In this document: positions 1 to 10,912 of the stretch, one piece after another
Position numbering within the stretch: the first letter of the stretch is position 1
Layout of the letters: each line of letters opens with the position of its first letter
From: Pseudisothecium myosuroides
Lineage: Eukaryota > Streptophyta > Bryopsida > Hypnales > Lembophyllaceae
Direction: 5' to 3'
NCBI GenBank assembly: GCA_951799445.1
Contig: OX637289.1
Coordinates: forward strand, 5,299,321 to 5,363,320
Length of the DNA: 64,000 nt
Position numbers and translations under genes: made by a program
The notes under the pieces: generated by a model
Databases searched by the model: none
What the model was told of the DNA's origin: nothing
The model's input: only the letters and a program-made list of their open reading frames with translations

Positions 1-38
1 TGACCAAGCTCAAACATGAAATGTCCTTTAAGGGTTAA
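1..38. mobile_element. Right end of a TTAA-flanked repeat
   Basis: The window opens inside a repeat whose right end reads CCTTTAAGGGTTAA. This resembles the ends of the TTAA-flanked elements described further on; the rest lies left of the window. Confidence 0.35.
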
Positions 39-294
39 TGTATGTACGAGCACAATTGCGTTGAGTTTGAAACATCAACCAAATAAGTGGATGAGCAATA
101 ATCATCTCTTCCATGTCACGGTCATTCAGCATCCCATTTCATGGCCAAATTCATTGTAAAAGGTCTCAAAACGGTCATTCAAACTCAAGCCTACATAATG
201 CTCACTTCAACACTATTAGGTTACATTTGGGTGTTGTTTTCAACTCAACTATCTGTGCGAGAATCCAAGCCAAAAAGTTGGGCTTCTTGTCTAG

Positions 295-2746
295 TCACCT
301 CTCATAGAATCCAGCAGGTTCCTGCTCTGACGCTGAAGCAAAAGCCAGTTGCCTCAATCTACACTGTTACAAGAACCAGTGGAAATCAAATTAGTGAAAG
401 ACTTCAATGACCGGCTATTCGTTGCATTTCAATATGTAGCACAGTGAAGCGTTTTTGCCACATACAGTTCAGCAAAGACTAACGATTTCAAAAATTCAAC
501 CAGGAGAGGATATTCAAGGGCCATGTACACTCACTCACCAGTGAGTCAAGTTGTCCAATTTACGGCTAAGGCAACGCACTGTTGTTTACTATTTCTAGGT
601 ATAAAGTGCTAGATTCACTCACTTCTACACTTTCAGATGGAAGTCAGTGTTTATGACCCTTCAGTCCTATTCATCAATTGCAGCAACATTATTCAGTCAT
701 AACCGATTGCAGCAGAATAGCAACATATTCAGTCATGGCCGTTCAGTAGAGAACCTGATGGCAACGGCCGCAATGCAGGGATCGGCCGACCATGCAGCTG
801 TACGTATCAGCCAAGGGCACACCCAAGGACTTGCCCAAGCTAATCACCTCGGCCTTCGTCAAATGGCTGCAAAAACAGTAAATAAAACTATCAATCACTG
901 GCAGTTTCTAATTTCACACGATATTAGAGGGTTTCAAGACTCACGCTCCAAGACTAGAGGCAATTTGAGAAACGAGATTTGAAATTTCTATAAGGAGGAT
1001 AATACTGGGGGAGTTGGAGCTGGCCCACATAAGAAGGTAATTTGAAAATTGCGTTCCAAAATTCTATGCGGGAGACTAGTACTTTGGAGAAAGAAGAATG
1101 GTGTTGTGCCCAATTTTGGTAACAAACCTGGTAACTGTGGAGCAAGAATTGCAAGGTCGGACAACCCTACTTAGAGACATGACTCTAAAGCTCAAAATCG
1201 CACAGGTCCAGATTTGGAAACAACTGAAAAAACTGCAAAATCTGAGAACCCCTATTGCAGAGCTATCTGGAGAAGTGTATGCAGAAGTCTCACAAAACAA
1301 CCGACCCCTGGACGCTACCTCAAAGGAGTAACCAGAGTCACAGGTGGCTGCAACGACGCTGCTGTGGATCGGAAACTCTCCAGAAACGTTTGAGATGCAC
1401 TGTGATATGGCAAAATGCCCAACGGATCAGGAATCTCTTAAAAAATTCATTAGTGTCCTTCAAGGTGAACAGCACAGATTGCAACAAAGGACAACAAAGA
1501 AAGAAGAACCATGCATGGCCTCACCTTGAATACGACCCAAGGTCCTCTTTGTTAAGCCCCAGGGCAACCTCGTTTGATCCTACCTTCAATGAAAGAAACA
1601 TATCACAAATCAGTTTCAGGGACGACATAAATCGTCGCATTCACACCAAATTACAGAAACTAATTCTAGGTCCCGAGGGGCTCAACAAATCTGAAGCGAT
1701 TGCTTGCCACTGACAGTTCTCAACATGTCTTTCTAAATGAATTTTTAGGTCATTCTGAACAAGATTCAATGCATAAGGTAGAGGATACACTTTATTACGG
1801 AGTATCACATCTCCTAAAGCTAAAGCTGATGAAAACAGCAACGCATCTCTTTCAATATAGTTACTTGGTAGGCCTTGAATTAGCAATCTGAGCGCAAGCA
1901 TGATTTGGCTAATTCGGTCGATGGTTACTGATCCTTGAATGGAATGGGGGTTTTATACCGTCCCTTCAATAGTGCTCTACAACCTCGGGCTATGAGTGAT
2001 TGCATAAGAAATCATCCAATACATTGAGTGATATAATAATCTGATCTCAAAAGAGTTTGGCTCTTATAGTACTTCTTCGGTGAGCTCTATTGCAAGATCT
2101 CCCAATGAAAGCACACTCCTACATCTGGCTTATAATACTTTTAATAACTTTTCAGAGGTAAGGGATTGTAGTAACACCTGGCTGGCGAAGCTGGCTGCAA
2201 GCCCTAGAATCACAAGGTTTCTGTGCGGCAGTGGCACGAACGCCCTTGCCTGCTGTTGCAAAGCTCGAAATTGTTCTCCCACCTGCAAGCGCCAGAAACG
2301 AAGCTTCAGAACAAAGTCCCTCGTTCAACTAATTCAACGGAAACCAATACTCGAACAGAGCACTTACCGCGGACATGTCGATGCGACTCAAGTGTAACCC
2401 TAGTTTAGTGCAAATCTTGACGCTTGCGTGCTCCTCCATGGCCGCTCCCCTCTGCCCATAATTGACGTACCTACAAAAGGTCCATCGTCAGATACAATCA
2501 TTGAAAAACAAGCATAGGTTTTCAGTCAGCTGAAGTTTAAAAGAATAACGCCACGCTTGATATTCCTGGCTACAAGAAAATCCATCGTTGAATGCAAGCA
2601 ATTTGGAAAATGAACTTGGATTTTCTGTCAGCTGAGGCTTACAAAGGAAGAAGCCGCAGTGCGGAAGACGTCGACCTCCACTGATACAGCAACACAGCGC
2701 TCTCAATCCCACCACTCATCAGCACCACGCTACCTGATCCGGTCAT
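295..2746 (-). CDS. QueC-like PP-loop ATPase (7-cyano-7-deazaguanine synthase family)
   Basis: I join six exons: 2746-2643, 2470-2368, 2282-2178, 1434-1319, 866-755 and 363-295. They give 609 nt, 202 residues and a TGA stop, and every junction keeps frame with GT...AG borders. Residues 11-16 are SGGIES, matching the SGGxDS ATP-pyrophosphatase loop but with Glu for Asp. Next come YVNYGQR (35-41; the family has a DYGQR-like motif), VPLPHRN (near 89), TPLSHLTKAEVISLGKSLGV (about 140-159), and C167, C175, C178, C181, the four-Cys zinc site of QueC. QueC makes preQ0 from carboxydeazaguanine and ammonia. Land plants are thought to salvage queuine rather than make it, so the substrate is open. No transit peptide is seen before the chosen ATG, although extra 5' exons are possible. 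The acceptor of exon 4 (1434) is the least certain junction. The gene is divergent from the P450. Family assignment is strong; function is inferred. Confidence 0.82.
1918..2125 (+). repeat. Dispersed repeat copy 1, in intron 3 of the QueC-like gene
   Basis: It shares order and sequence with 10255-10440. Common blocks include a TGATCnTTGAATGG motif, an AGAG(T/C)TTGGCTCTT(A/G)TAG block and CCCAATGAAAGCACACTC. The family is unidentified and no terminal repeats are evident. Confidence 0.55.
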
Positions 2747-3153
2747 GGCGCCTTTCCAAGCTTCACTGCATCTTGAATCCTCAAATTTCTAGCCTACACC
2801 TTGTTGAATCCTCGGATATCTAATGAAGAGTGTGTCCAATTGTTGATTTAAGACACCCACCTCGCGAATTTAGGGTTTTCTGATCGATTGAAGAGAAAAC
2901 AGCTCAACAGTTTGCGAAGACAATATCGACGAGCCTTCAGATCAAGATGTATCCTGATAATCCACCAATGCAACCACACTGACAATGTGACTCCTCTTAA
3001 CAAGCACAAGTCACCCACAATCCAATGCCCTAAAAAATACTCCACCTTATTACCCCCAATTCAGGATATAGAGTAAGGACACTATTTGAGAAGATAACTT
3101 ACCTTTCTTCAAGATAGACTCCGTCCCATAGCTGCACAGCTTCGTTGCTAAAG
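2747..3153. promoter_or_regulatory. Divergent intergenic region, QueC-like gene / P450
   Basis: About 407 bp separate the start codons of two divergently transcribed genes, so both promoters must lie here or in 5' exons. I see no clear TATA box on either strand. Confidence 0.4.
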
Positions 3154-6100
3154 ATGGGAGAGTCACATCCTGGACGATGGTGGTGCCTTCAAGATGTGTC
3201 TGGCATTACAGGAGCCACTACTGCGGCGTTGCTGATTTCCACACTACTTGTGTATGTGGTGGTGGTGCACCAGCGCCGGAAATCGTTTCCTCCGGGTCCT
3301 TGGCCTCTTCCAATTCTCGGCAATCTGGGTGTCTTGTCCGGTCTCCCGCACCGCAATTTGCACAAGCTGGCTGCCAAGTATGGCGGCCTCATGTATCTCC
3401 AGCTGGGTAAGTGTGCATTGTTACTGCAATCAATCGTTTCTTTCTTTGGTGCACTTGGTTCAGATGCTGCTCAATTGCAAACCTGAAGATTTTTGGTAGC
3501 CTGAAGGTTTGGCAGCTCCATCGCAGCGCTTAGAATGCAGCTCCTTGTTGCAGACTTTGATAAATGGCTATGTACTTCACGGTGAATAAGAATTTATAGT
3601 CTTGCTATTATAGATGAAGTCTTTGGATTGTGTTGCTCACCTCTCCAAGGTAGGCAATGGCGTTGAATTTCGCCCGTCACTGAAACTACAACCATTGTAT
3701 TACATAAAGCCCAGGTTCGGGTTCGCAAACAAGTGTAATGGGTGAATGTTTGGATTGGCTCCTCCACAGTCTACTTCTACGCGCAATCTATCAAGGTTTG
3801 AATCCAGTGTTAGAGAGACGTTTTCTGGCGTTGTTTCCAATGCGGGATGTGTGTGTGTGTGTGTGTGTGTGTGATTAGGTCAAGTGCCGTGTTTGGTGGT
3901 GTGCACTGCGGCAGCAGCCAAGGATGTATTCAAAGCCCACGACGCGGCGTTTTCCGACCGGCCCAAGCGACTTGATCACAAGATCATTTCTGGGACGACG
4001 TACAAGAGCTTGACGAGTGCACCTTACGGGCCTTACTGGCGCCAGGTGCGGAGAGTCTGCAACACGGAGCTGTTCTCGAAAGCGGTTCATGCTTCTCATG
4101 AGAATGTGAGAAAAGAGGAGATTCACAACATGATGAAGGTGATTCTGGACGAGTGCCAAACAGGAGATGCTGCCATTGACCTCAAAAGCTGGACCACTGG
4201 ATTGACGGCCAACAACATGACGAGAATGCTCATCAACAAAAGGTGAACCTCCGATTCTCATCTCAAGTTTGCTTAATATAAGTGTGTTTCAGAATTTTTA
4301 GAATGAAGTGCATTGCTCAATGAAGGCCTTTCAATGCTGAATGGGGAGCTTCACATGGTAATGTGGGTGTGGGCATTGAAGTGTTCAACGTTGAACTTGT
4401 TCCCGTCCCCTCGCTTGGTTAATCGCACTGGGTTTGGGTTTTCGACCTCGTTGAATGTACAGTATAGCATTCCGCGCTTACAACAGGGAATGCATACGTT
4501 TAGAATAATCTGGTAGTGAACACCAAAGATTTCAATGTTTTGAACTTGCGTCCCATCTCTCCCATTCGAATAATGGCATTATATTGAATTGAACATCACG
4601 GTGTGCATCATCTTAGGTAACTCTTGTTAATCATAATAAGTAGCGCTTGGGGTCTTTCTATGTTGTCGAATGCTGTGACTGGTTATTAGCAAGTTTTACC
4701 ACATTCTATGTCAACGTCCTTTCCTCTCAAGGTCTAAAATCAATATTTGAATTTATTGTTGCGAGACTGACGTTGCCTACGCTAGCATTGGCTTGTCCTC
4801 TTGTATCTTGGGATCCTCTGTTGTTGAATGTTGTGACTGGCAACTCATCCTGATTCTTCTTCACTGTCCATTCCTTAGCCTGGTGTGAATGTTTTGTGGA
4901 ATAGGTACTTTGGAACGGGCGTGACGGATGAGCAAGAAAAGAAAAACTTCGAAGAGCTGAACGACCACATCATGGGCGCCTATGGTAGCGTCTACATCAG
5001 CGACTACATCCCGTCCTTGGCCTTCGTGGACAAGCTGCGGGGCCACATCACGAAGCTGCAAGAGATTCGAACCTTTCTGAGACGAGTGGTGGGCAAGATA
5101 TTCGAAGTGGAGAAGCACCGGCAACGCACGCTGGAAAGGGGACAGCAGGACGAGGCCCACCACGTGCCGGACTTCGTGGATGTGTTGCTGAAAACACCGC
5201 TCGATGACGGCGAGAAGTTCACTGACGGAGAGATCATCTCCATTCTTTCGGTAACGTTCCTCACGCACTTGTACACAACCATGTTCACAACCAACTTATA
5301 AACCCATATTATCAGAGCTTCATGACAAATAATGTTGAGTTCGTTGAATGTACTAGATGACCAGTAGGACATAACGCTCTCTGTCGCAAACAATCAGAAC
5401 CCTTGGAATCAAGAGATCAACTGGCTCTGAAGGCGTTGATGTCGATAGGGATTATGAACGTGGACGCTTGTGTGCACTTACAGTCTCTATATTAATGTTA
5501 ACAGTGACACATCCAAAGATTATGTGATGTATTCCACAGTGCATCAAATTCAACGAGTTCAAACAGAGTTCTCAGTTTGGGAGTTGACACTCAACACTTC
5601 TCAACGTTAAACTTGTTTTCGACCTCTCCCAATTAGCTATGGCACAGTATTGCATTGACATCAAGTTGTGCATCCTTGTTCACCGTCTCTTAGATAACTA
5701 AAGAAACGAATTCTCGTGTTGTTCTCTGTTCAACATGATAAGCTCTACTTGGGATCCTCAAAGTTGCTGAATGTTGTGATTGTCCAGAAGCACATTCGAT
5801 ATCTTGCAGCACCCATTGCCTACTGTCTGAAAGTAATGTTCCAGATTGTTTTTCATCCGATTGGAGACTCTGTTTCACTCAGTGTTTTCTGTCTTTCTGG
5901 GAGTCATTTGCAGAGCATGATCTACGCTGGAACGGATACCAGTGCTACCACGGTGGAATGGGCGATGGCAGAGCTCATGGCCCACCCAGACATTTTGAAG
6001 AAAGGGCAACAGGAGCTGGATGCCGTGGTAGGCAGCGCCCGTCTCGTCCAAGAAGCCGACCTCCCCAACCTCCCCTTTCTGTCCGCCATCATCAAAGAAA

Positions 6101-7253
6101 CGTTTCGTTTGCATCCTCCGGTGCCCCTCTCGCTGCCTCGCTCCTCCAACCAACCCTGCGTCGTGGCCAACCGCCGGTTTCCTGTCAACACCAGACTCAT
6201 CCTCAACATCTTCGCCATTCACCGGGACCCGAGTGTGTATGAGAATCCCAACGCTTTTCAACCCAACAGGTCAGGATATTGATATGAACTAGCTTGGTAA
6301 TTCAATTAGATTTTGGAGGAGAGTTCTTACAGACAGTAGTACATACCAAGTCAAAGAGTGACAAGGTAGGTACTATTGCCTGTAATTCTCCCCTCCAAAA
6401 TTAATTGAATTACCTAGTATGATTAGCTAGTTCCAAACAATTCATTTGCCTTGTCTCTCTCTAATTGCACTTCTTTACATCTCCCATACTGGAACTATTA
6501 CTTAAGTAGGGGTGTGAGGCTCCTACCTATCGAGTTCTTGAGGAAGGTAGATGATATGAAAATTGAAGGATCTTATGAGTTATAACTGCGATCATCGTCA
6601 ATCGCAACTAAAAAACTAAGGACCACATGTACAAAACTAAACTCTTCCAATTTGGAATTTTGTTTCATAATTGGGCTAGTCCAGATGTCACAAATTAAAG
6701 AACTGCCATGTATAAAAAAAAACTAATCACGTCTAGCTTGGAATTATGTTTTCTCAAATTTGTTCGTCTTTGATAGCCACTTTTGACAAAGTTCTTCTGG
6801 AGTTTGTAGCAACTTGCTATGTTTGATACGTTTTTGGCTCATTAATTTTGACATCATGTGTTTTCTTAGCAAATCCTACACTTCGAGCTACGCTTCTTCA
6901 ATGAAAGTAATGTGGAATTTTCTTCAACTGTTACCATTTTGGTGAAGTTTATGCCCGTAATTAAGTGTATTGGCTGCATCAGGTTCCTGGAGCATCCGGA
7001 GGTGGATCACATGTCCGGGCAGAGCTTTTACCAGCTGATTCCGTTTGGAGTGGGTCGCCGCATGTGCCCGGCGTCGCATCTGGGCAACACCATGGTGTCG
7101 CTCATGCTGGCACATCTGCTGCACAGCTTCGACTGGAGCCTCCCTGCAGGCGCGCAGTTGGACATGGCGGAGGTTTATATGCTCGTGGGCTTCCGGAAGC
7201 AGCCGTTGTCTTTGGTGGCCAAGCCCAGGAGCCCGGCCTTTCTGTACAGATGA
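3154..7253 (+). CDS. Cytochrome P450, CYP71-clan type
   Basis: Five exons (3154-3406, 3879-4242, 4905-5250, 5914-6269, 6983-7253) give 1590 nt and 529 residues with frame kept at every junction. The product is an ER-anchored haem monooxygenase. It has an N-terminal membrane segment (about 18-38), a proline-rich hinge FPPGPWPLP (45-53), an I-helix oxygen-binding motif AGTDTSATT (326-334), the K-helix ExxR (E383-R386), and the haem loop FGVGRRMC with Cys468 as thiolate ligand. The residue two after Cys is Ala rather than the classical Gly, which is tolerated in plant P450s. The length is normal. The coding exons are GC-rich against AT-rich introns. Start: the first ATG in frame before the membrane anchor. 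The substrate cannot be told; sequence style suggests the large A-type (CYP71 clan) group rather than a named family. Intron 1 ends in a long TG repeat and intron 4 carries a hairpin (separate entries). Confidence 0.93.
3848..3873 (+). repeat. (TG)13 microsatellite at the 3' splice site of P450 intron 1
   Basis: Thirteen TG units run to within five bases of the acceptor (GATTAG, exon 2 at 3879), where a pyrimidine tract is normally found. Confidence 0.9.
6287..6432. repeat. Hairpin (foldback/MITE-like) in P450 intron 4
   Basis: Outer arms AACTAGCT (6287-6294) and AGCTAGTT (6425-6432) enclose arms at 6296-6323 and 6388-6414 that pair almost fully (GGTAATTCAATTA against TTAATTGAATTACC, then TTTTGGAGG against CCTCCAAAA). 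An inner pair follows at 6329-6347 and about 6365-6383. A loop of about 17 nt remains. The right side carries an extra bulge of about 9 nt. Confidence 0.8.
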
Positions 7254-8944
7254 TTTGGATACTGAGAAAATGAGCTTCCAATGAGCATCTCGACATTCGC
7301 ACTTCCAAGTACAGTTTCATCTGAACTTCAATTTTAAGAACTCTCTATTATGTGCTCGCTAAATAGTTAACGAAGCAGTTAACGGACCTATCATGAATAA
7401 TCATATTTAGTGTCTTAACTTAATAATTCTCATTATTAAGTTACCATGATTTTTGTAGGTCCTATGGCAATGAAATTTGGATTCTAATGCATCTTATTAT
7501 GTACTTTTTGATCATACGAATAAACTATAAAATTTCAAAGTGTTGATTATAGATGTACACAATATCAATTTTAGAATTTCATGTTCTACCAATATACATT
7601 ATTGGCACAAATATGTAGGCGTCTCTTTTGAGTAACAATTGCAACTAGGTGTATTTACCTTGAAGGAATGTTCATGGTTGGTGGATGGTGTTTGGTGCTA
7701 GATCTTGAATGAAGTTGTGCCGGTTCATATCAGGGCTCTTGATTTATTCAATTTAACTTCAACTATTCACACTATTCAAACTTCTTCACATTCATTGTTT
7801 GTAGCTTTGATCAATGCAAAGCCTCCTCCCCTTCAATCCAGATCGAACAAAGTGCACAGGTCAAGCACAAAAAATTCTTTTATGAAAGTAATTCCGTAGA
7901 TCACCAACTTCAGCATAACGTTTCAGCAAAGTAAAAGGCTGTCCTCTGAAAATACCGAAGGTGATGTGTTCAACAAACAAGTTGGGTCGGTGGAAAAGAG
8001 ACACAGGCATAGAGCATGTGGGAAAAATACTACTGTGAAAGAGGGTGGACAAGAATGAAACTGGCCGCCTTCATAAATATCTGTGCATCACCGTGAGAAG
8101 AAAAAAAATTCTTTATGTGTGTACCCCAATTAAGTCATACTCAGCTCCCATTGCTAAATAATGTCGGCTATGACAAGCACTACGAACAATACCTTCACTA
8201 TAATTGAATCAAATTGAGAATACCTGTATGATCAAACAGAGTTACTGATAAATCAAAGAATTAACGTTAATTCCACCTCCAGGATTCCGGTACCGCACCA
8301 AACAAGCAGGCGCTACCACAATTCAGGTACCGGTAGTTCATGCATAAGAACCAACAGGCTTAGACAAAACCTACACTGCCTGCTGGGGAAAAAAAAATAC
8401 CGGTATTCAAAAATAGATCAAACAAAATATCTGGAAACAAAAGATACAGATCCCTCTGATCTATATTTCATTCTGCTCATGCTGATATTATTTCGGGAAA
8501 TAAAATCTTACTAGTACATGTTTCTCAGATGTGATTGTGTGCCATGTCGTTACATCGACCCAACAATGTCTGAAATCTCCAACCCCAACAAAGTACTCCG
8601 TAATAAATTTGCAACAAAGTCCAGAAAATCTGTTATTGACCACTACATTCACAACAAAAGTCAGCACAAACCGTTCAAGTGAGTCGGCTCCCTCTGTTTG
8701 AATAGCTTAGTGAGTGCGCGCACTCTTCCATAGCTCTCCTATATCGGAAGTAGGACTTCGCTACAGTTGTCCAGATGACACCCTTACATCGGCTGCAATG
8801 TACGACACATTTACCCATTCGAAAAGAATATGCAACCACCTTCTAAATAATTAGCGGGCCAACAGAACAACAAAAATTTACACATTATGAAAACAAATTA
8901 TGGATGTCTCCCACAAAACCAATGCTATGTGGGACTTCTCTGCT
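7254..8944. other. Convergent intergenic region, P450 / quinone reductase
   Basis: AT-rich DNA between two convergent genes, with no supported gene. Bases about 7455-7662 resemble 25605-25823 (shared AATAAACTAT(A/G)AA and AGGTGTA(G/T)TTACCTT blocks), so a diverged copy of that repeat lies here. Around 8285-8400 short GGTACCG and TACCGGTA motifs recur. Confidence 0.5.
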
Positions 8945-10912
8945 TCACTTTCTGGCCATCAGCTTGGCAACATTCGCAGTCAAACGACCTTGGTGCTCGG
9001 CCATGGACAACTCTAAAGCAGTAGGCGTCCTCGTTCCATCTCCAGCAAAGGTTCCGGCACCATAAGGAGAGCCCCCTCTTGGCTCATCCAACTTGAACAT
9101 CCCAACACCAAAAGTATATCCAATTGGAACGAAGAGCATCCCATGATGAGTCAGCTGCGTAATAGCTGTCAACCTGAAGCGCCCACCCACCCGTCATTAC
9201 ACCATATATCAACAATCCATTAAAAGAAGAAAATTGCCGATAAGTGCCCAAATGGCCATAAGAGGTTGCTTCCTTATCAATACCAGAGGAGTTGAAGTAC
9301 ATAGATCAAGGTAAGAACAAACAAAAGCATCCCCTGACCAATTCAATCTCCTACTTCATAACATTTCAGCCTAGAAATCTTGGACCAGTGTAAATAGGGG
9401 ACATTGGGCAGAGGACACTTTTGAGTATACTTGCCATAGGAAGGAAATAAATGCTTCGATAGAAAAGAAGAAATCATGTCCTTAACTTATTACCAAAAGA
9501 AAATATGTTTTGGAATATGTTTTGGAAATTACTAAAGCACCCAAAGTGCATTATCTGTCTTATTTCAGGCATTCAGAAATTAAAAAGACGCAAGACCTAA
9601 GAAGTTACGTTTACAAAGGTCAATATAATTTGAAGTTCCAAAGGAAATCGTGAGCACTGAGCATCTAAGCTTCATAGTACAACAAAACTACCCATGAATA
9701 AGAGCATGAACCGTCTGCTTGAAGGAAAATATTTTTACTTACGCGGTGGTTTCTTGTCCTCCGCCTTGAGTGCCTGTGCTAATAAAAACTCCAGCAGGCT
9801 TCCCAGCAAGCGACTGCGCTTGCCACAACGACCCTGTAGTATCAAAAAATGCCTTCATTTGTGCTGCCATCATGCCATACCGAGTAGGAAACCCAAACAG
9901 AAATGCATCAGCTTCTGGTAACTGGGCTGCTTTGATGGTAGGGATGGACTCATCCTTAGGCGGAGCGCTCATCTTCGTCAAAACATCAGCCGGCAGAGTT
10001 TCAGCAACCTGGTACAAAATGCCTTCCACACCCTCGACAGAATCCACTCCTTCCTTCACTTTCTTCGCCAGGGTAAGCACATGGCCATACATGGAGTAGT
10101 ATCTGCAAGCATCACACAATTCCATTATCGATCAATCATAACCCCAAAACCATCTCGAAAGCAATTAGCAAAGCTAGAGGGTACTGAACGCCATAGGGAC
10201 ATGACCCCGTCTCCAATAGACTGACCCCTCTTCCGAACAGCACCTCATCTCTTCCAATGCACATGGTTGGCCTTCAATTCGCACGTTTGGTAAAGCACGA
10301 CTTGGCTAAATATATAGTGCCACTGATCTTTGAATGGAAATGGGTGAAGAAATCTCAAGAGAGCTTGGCTCTTGTAGCCAGAGTGATCTCTCCAGTGAGT
10401 TCTACGGAGTGATCTCCCAATGAAAGCACACTCGAACTTGCGCACAAATAGAATTCCCTACCTTGCGCATACTTCCCATGCATTGGCAATTAACCCTTAC
10501 ACGTCACAGCCAGCGCGTGGGGTAAATTTTTCAGTATGTTTTAGATTACTGAGACGTTTAAGGGTTACTTGAAAGTAATGAAGCAAAGCAGGTGAACACT
10601 AACTTACATAATGAATACTTTGACCTTGCCGCTGGCGACTGGGGTCGCAGTAGACTCCGTCGTTTGATCGCCATCGTCAGTCTTTTCAACAGACGTAGGT
10701 GCTGGGGTGGGGTTTTCCACGGCCGGGGGTGGTGTAGTCACGGGTGCCTTCGGCGCCGACGCGGGTGCTTCAGCAGCAGGAGGTGCTGGAGTCTCAGCAG
10801 ATTTGGCGTCTGATGAAGGACCCGTGTCAAGCCTTTCGTGAGGAGTGTCCGACCCCCCTCCTCCCACAAATTTACTCCCCTTGCTCGGGAAACATCCTGA
10901 GCCTTTCCCCAT
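8945..10912 (-). CDS. Flavodoxin-like NAD(P)H:quinone oxidoreductase (FQR1/WrbA family)
   Basis: Three exons (10912-10608, 10102-9743, 9173-8945) encode 297 residues. The enzyme reduces quinones by two electrons using FMN, which avoids semiquinones. The flavodoxin-like domain starts near residue 97 with VKVFIIYYSMYGHV. FMN-contact motifs are SMYGH (105-109), GFPTRYG (172-178) and TGTQGGGQET (211-220). The C-terminus has the family block HHGMLFVPIGYTFGVGMF, then RGGSPYGAG. About 95 residues of Pro/Ala/Ser-rich sequence precede the domain. They begin MGKGSGC, a candidate N-myristoylation (Gly2) plus palmitoylation (Cys7) signal as in the longer plant FQR1-like paralogues. Canonical FQR1/WrbA is about 200 residues, so this is the long form. 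Splice donors are GTAAGT at both introns. Intron 1 carries two repeats. A plasma-membrane location is inferred. Confidence 0.95.
10255..10440 (+). repeat. Dispersed repeat copy 2, near FQR intron 1 start
   Basis: Second copy of the repeat at 1918-2125, same orientation, sharing CCCAATGAAAGCACACTC and the AGAGCTTGGCTCTTGTAG block. It sits in intron 1 (10103-10607) of the quinone reductase gene. Confidence 0.55.
10490..10568. mobile_element. Short MITE with TTAACCCTTA ends in FQR intron 1
   Basis: Inverted ends TTAACCCTTACACGTC (left) and GACGTTTAAGGGTTA (right) flank about 45 bp. The ends resemble the TTAA-flanked families of the 14-37 kb region; the right TTAA has decayed to TTAC. Confidence 0.55.

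Noticed and set aside
113..410. Plus-strand open frames of 64 and 89 codons
   Set aside because: They lie antisense to the last exon of the QueC-like gene and match no family.
647..982. Plus-strand open frame of 111 codons
   Set aside because: Antisense to QueC-like exon 5, whose minus-strand reading is clearly conserved.
1098..1713. Coiled-coil-looking plus-strand frames that could be a broken gene
   Set aside because: Antisense to intron and exon 4 of the QueC-like gene; an in-frame TAA at 1329 and no recognisable domain.
1641..1901. Minus-strand frame of 86 codons
   Set aside because: It falls in intron 3 of the QueC-like gene, lacks family motifs and would break the frame.
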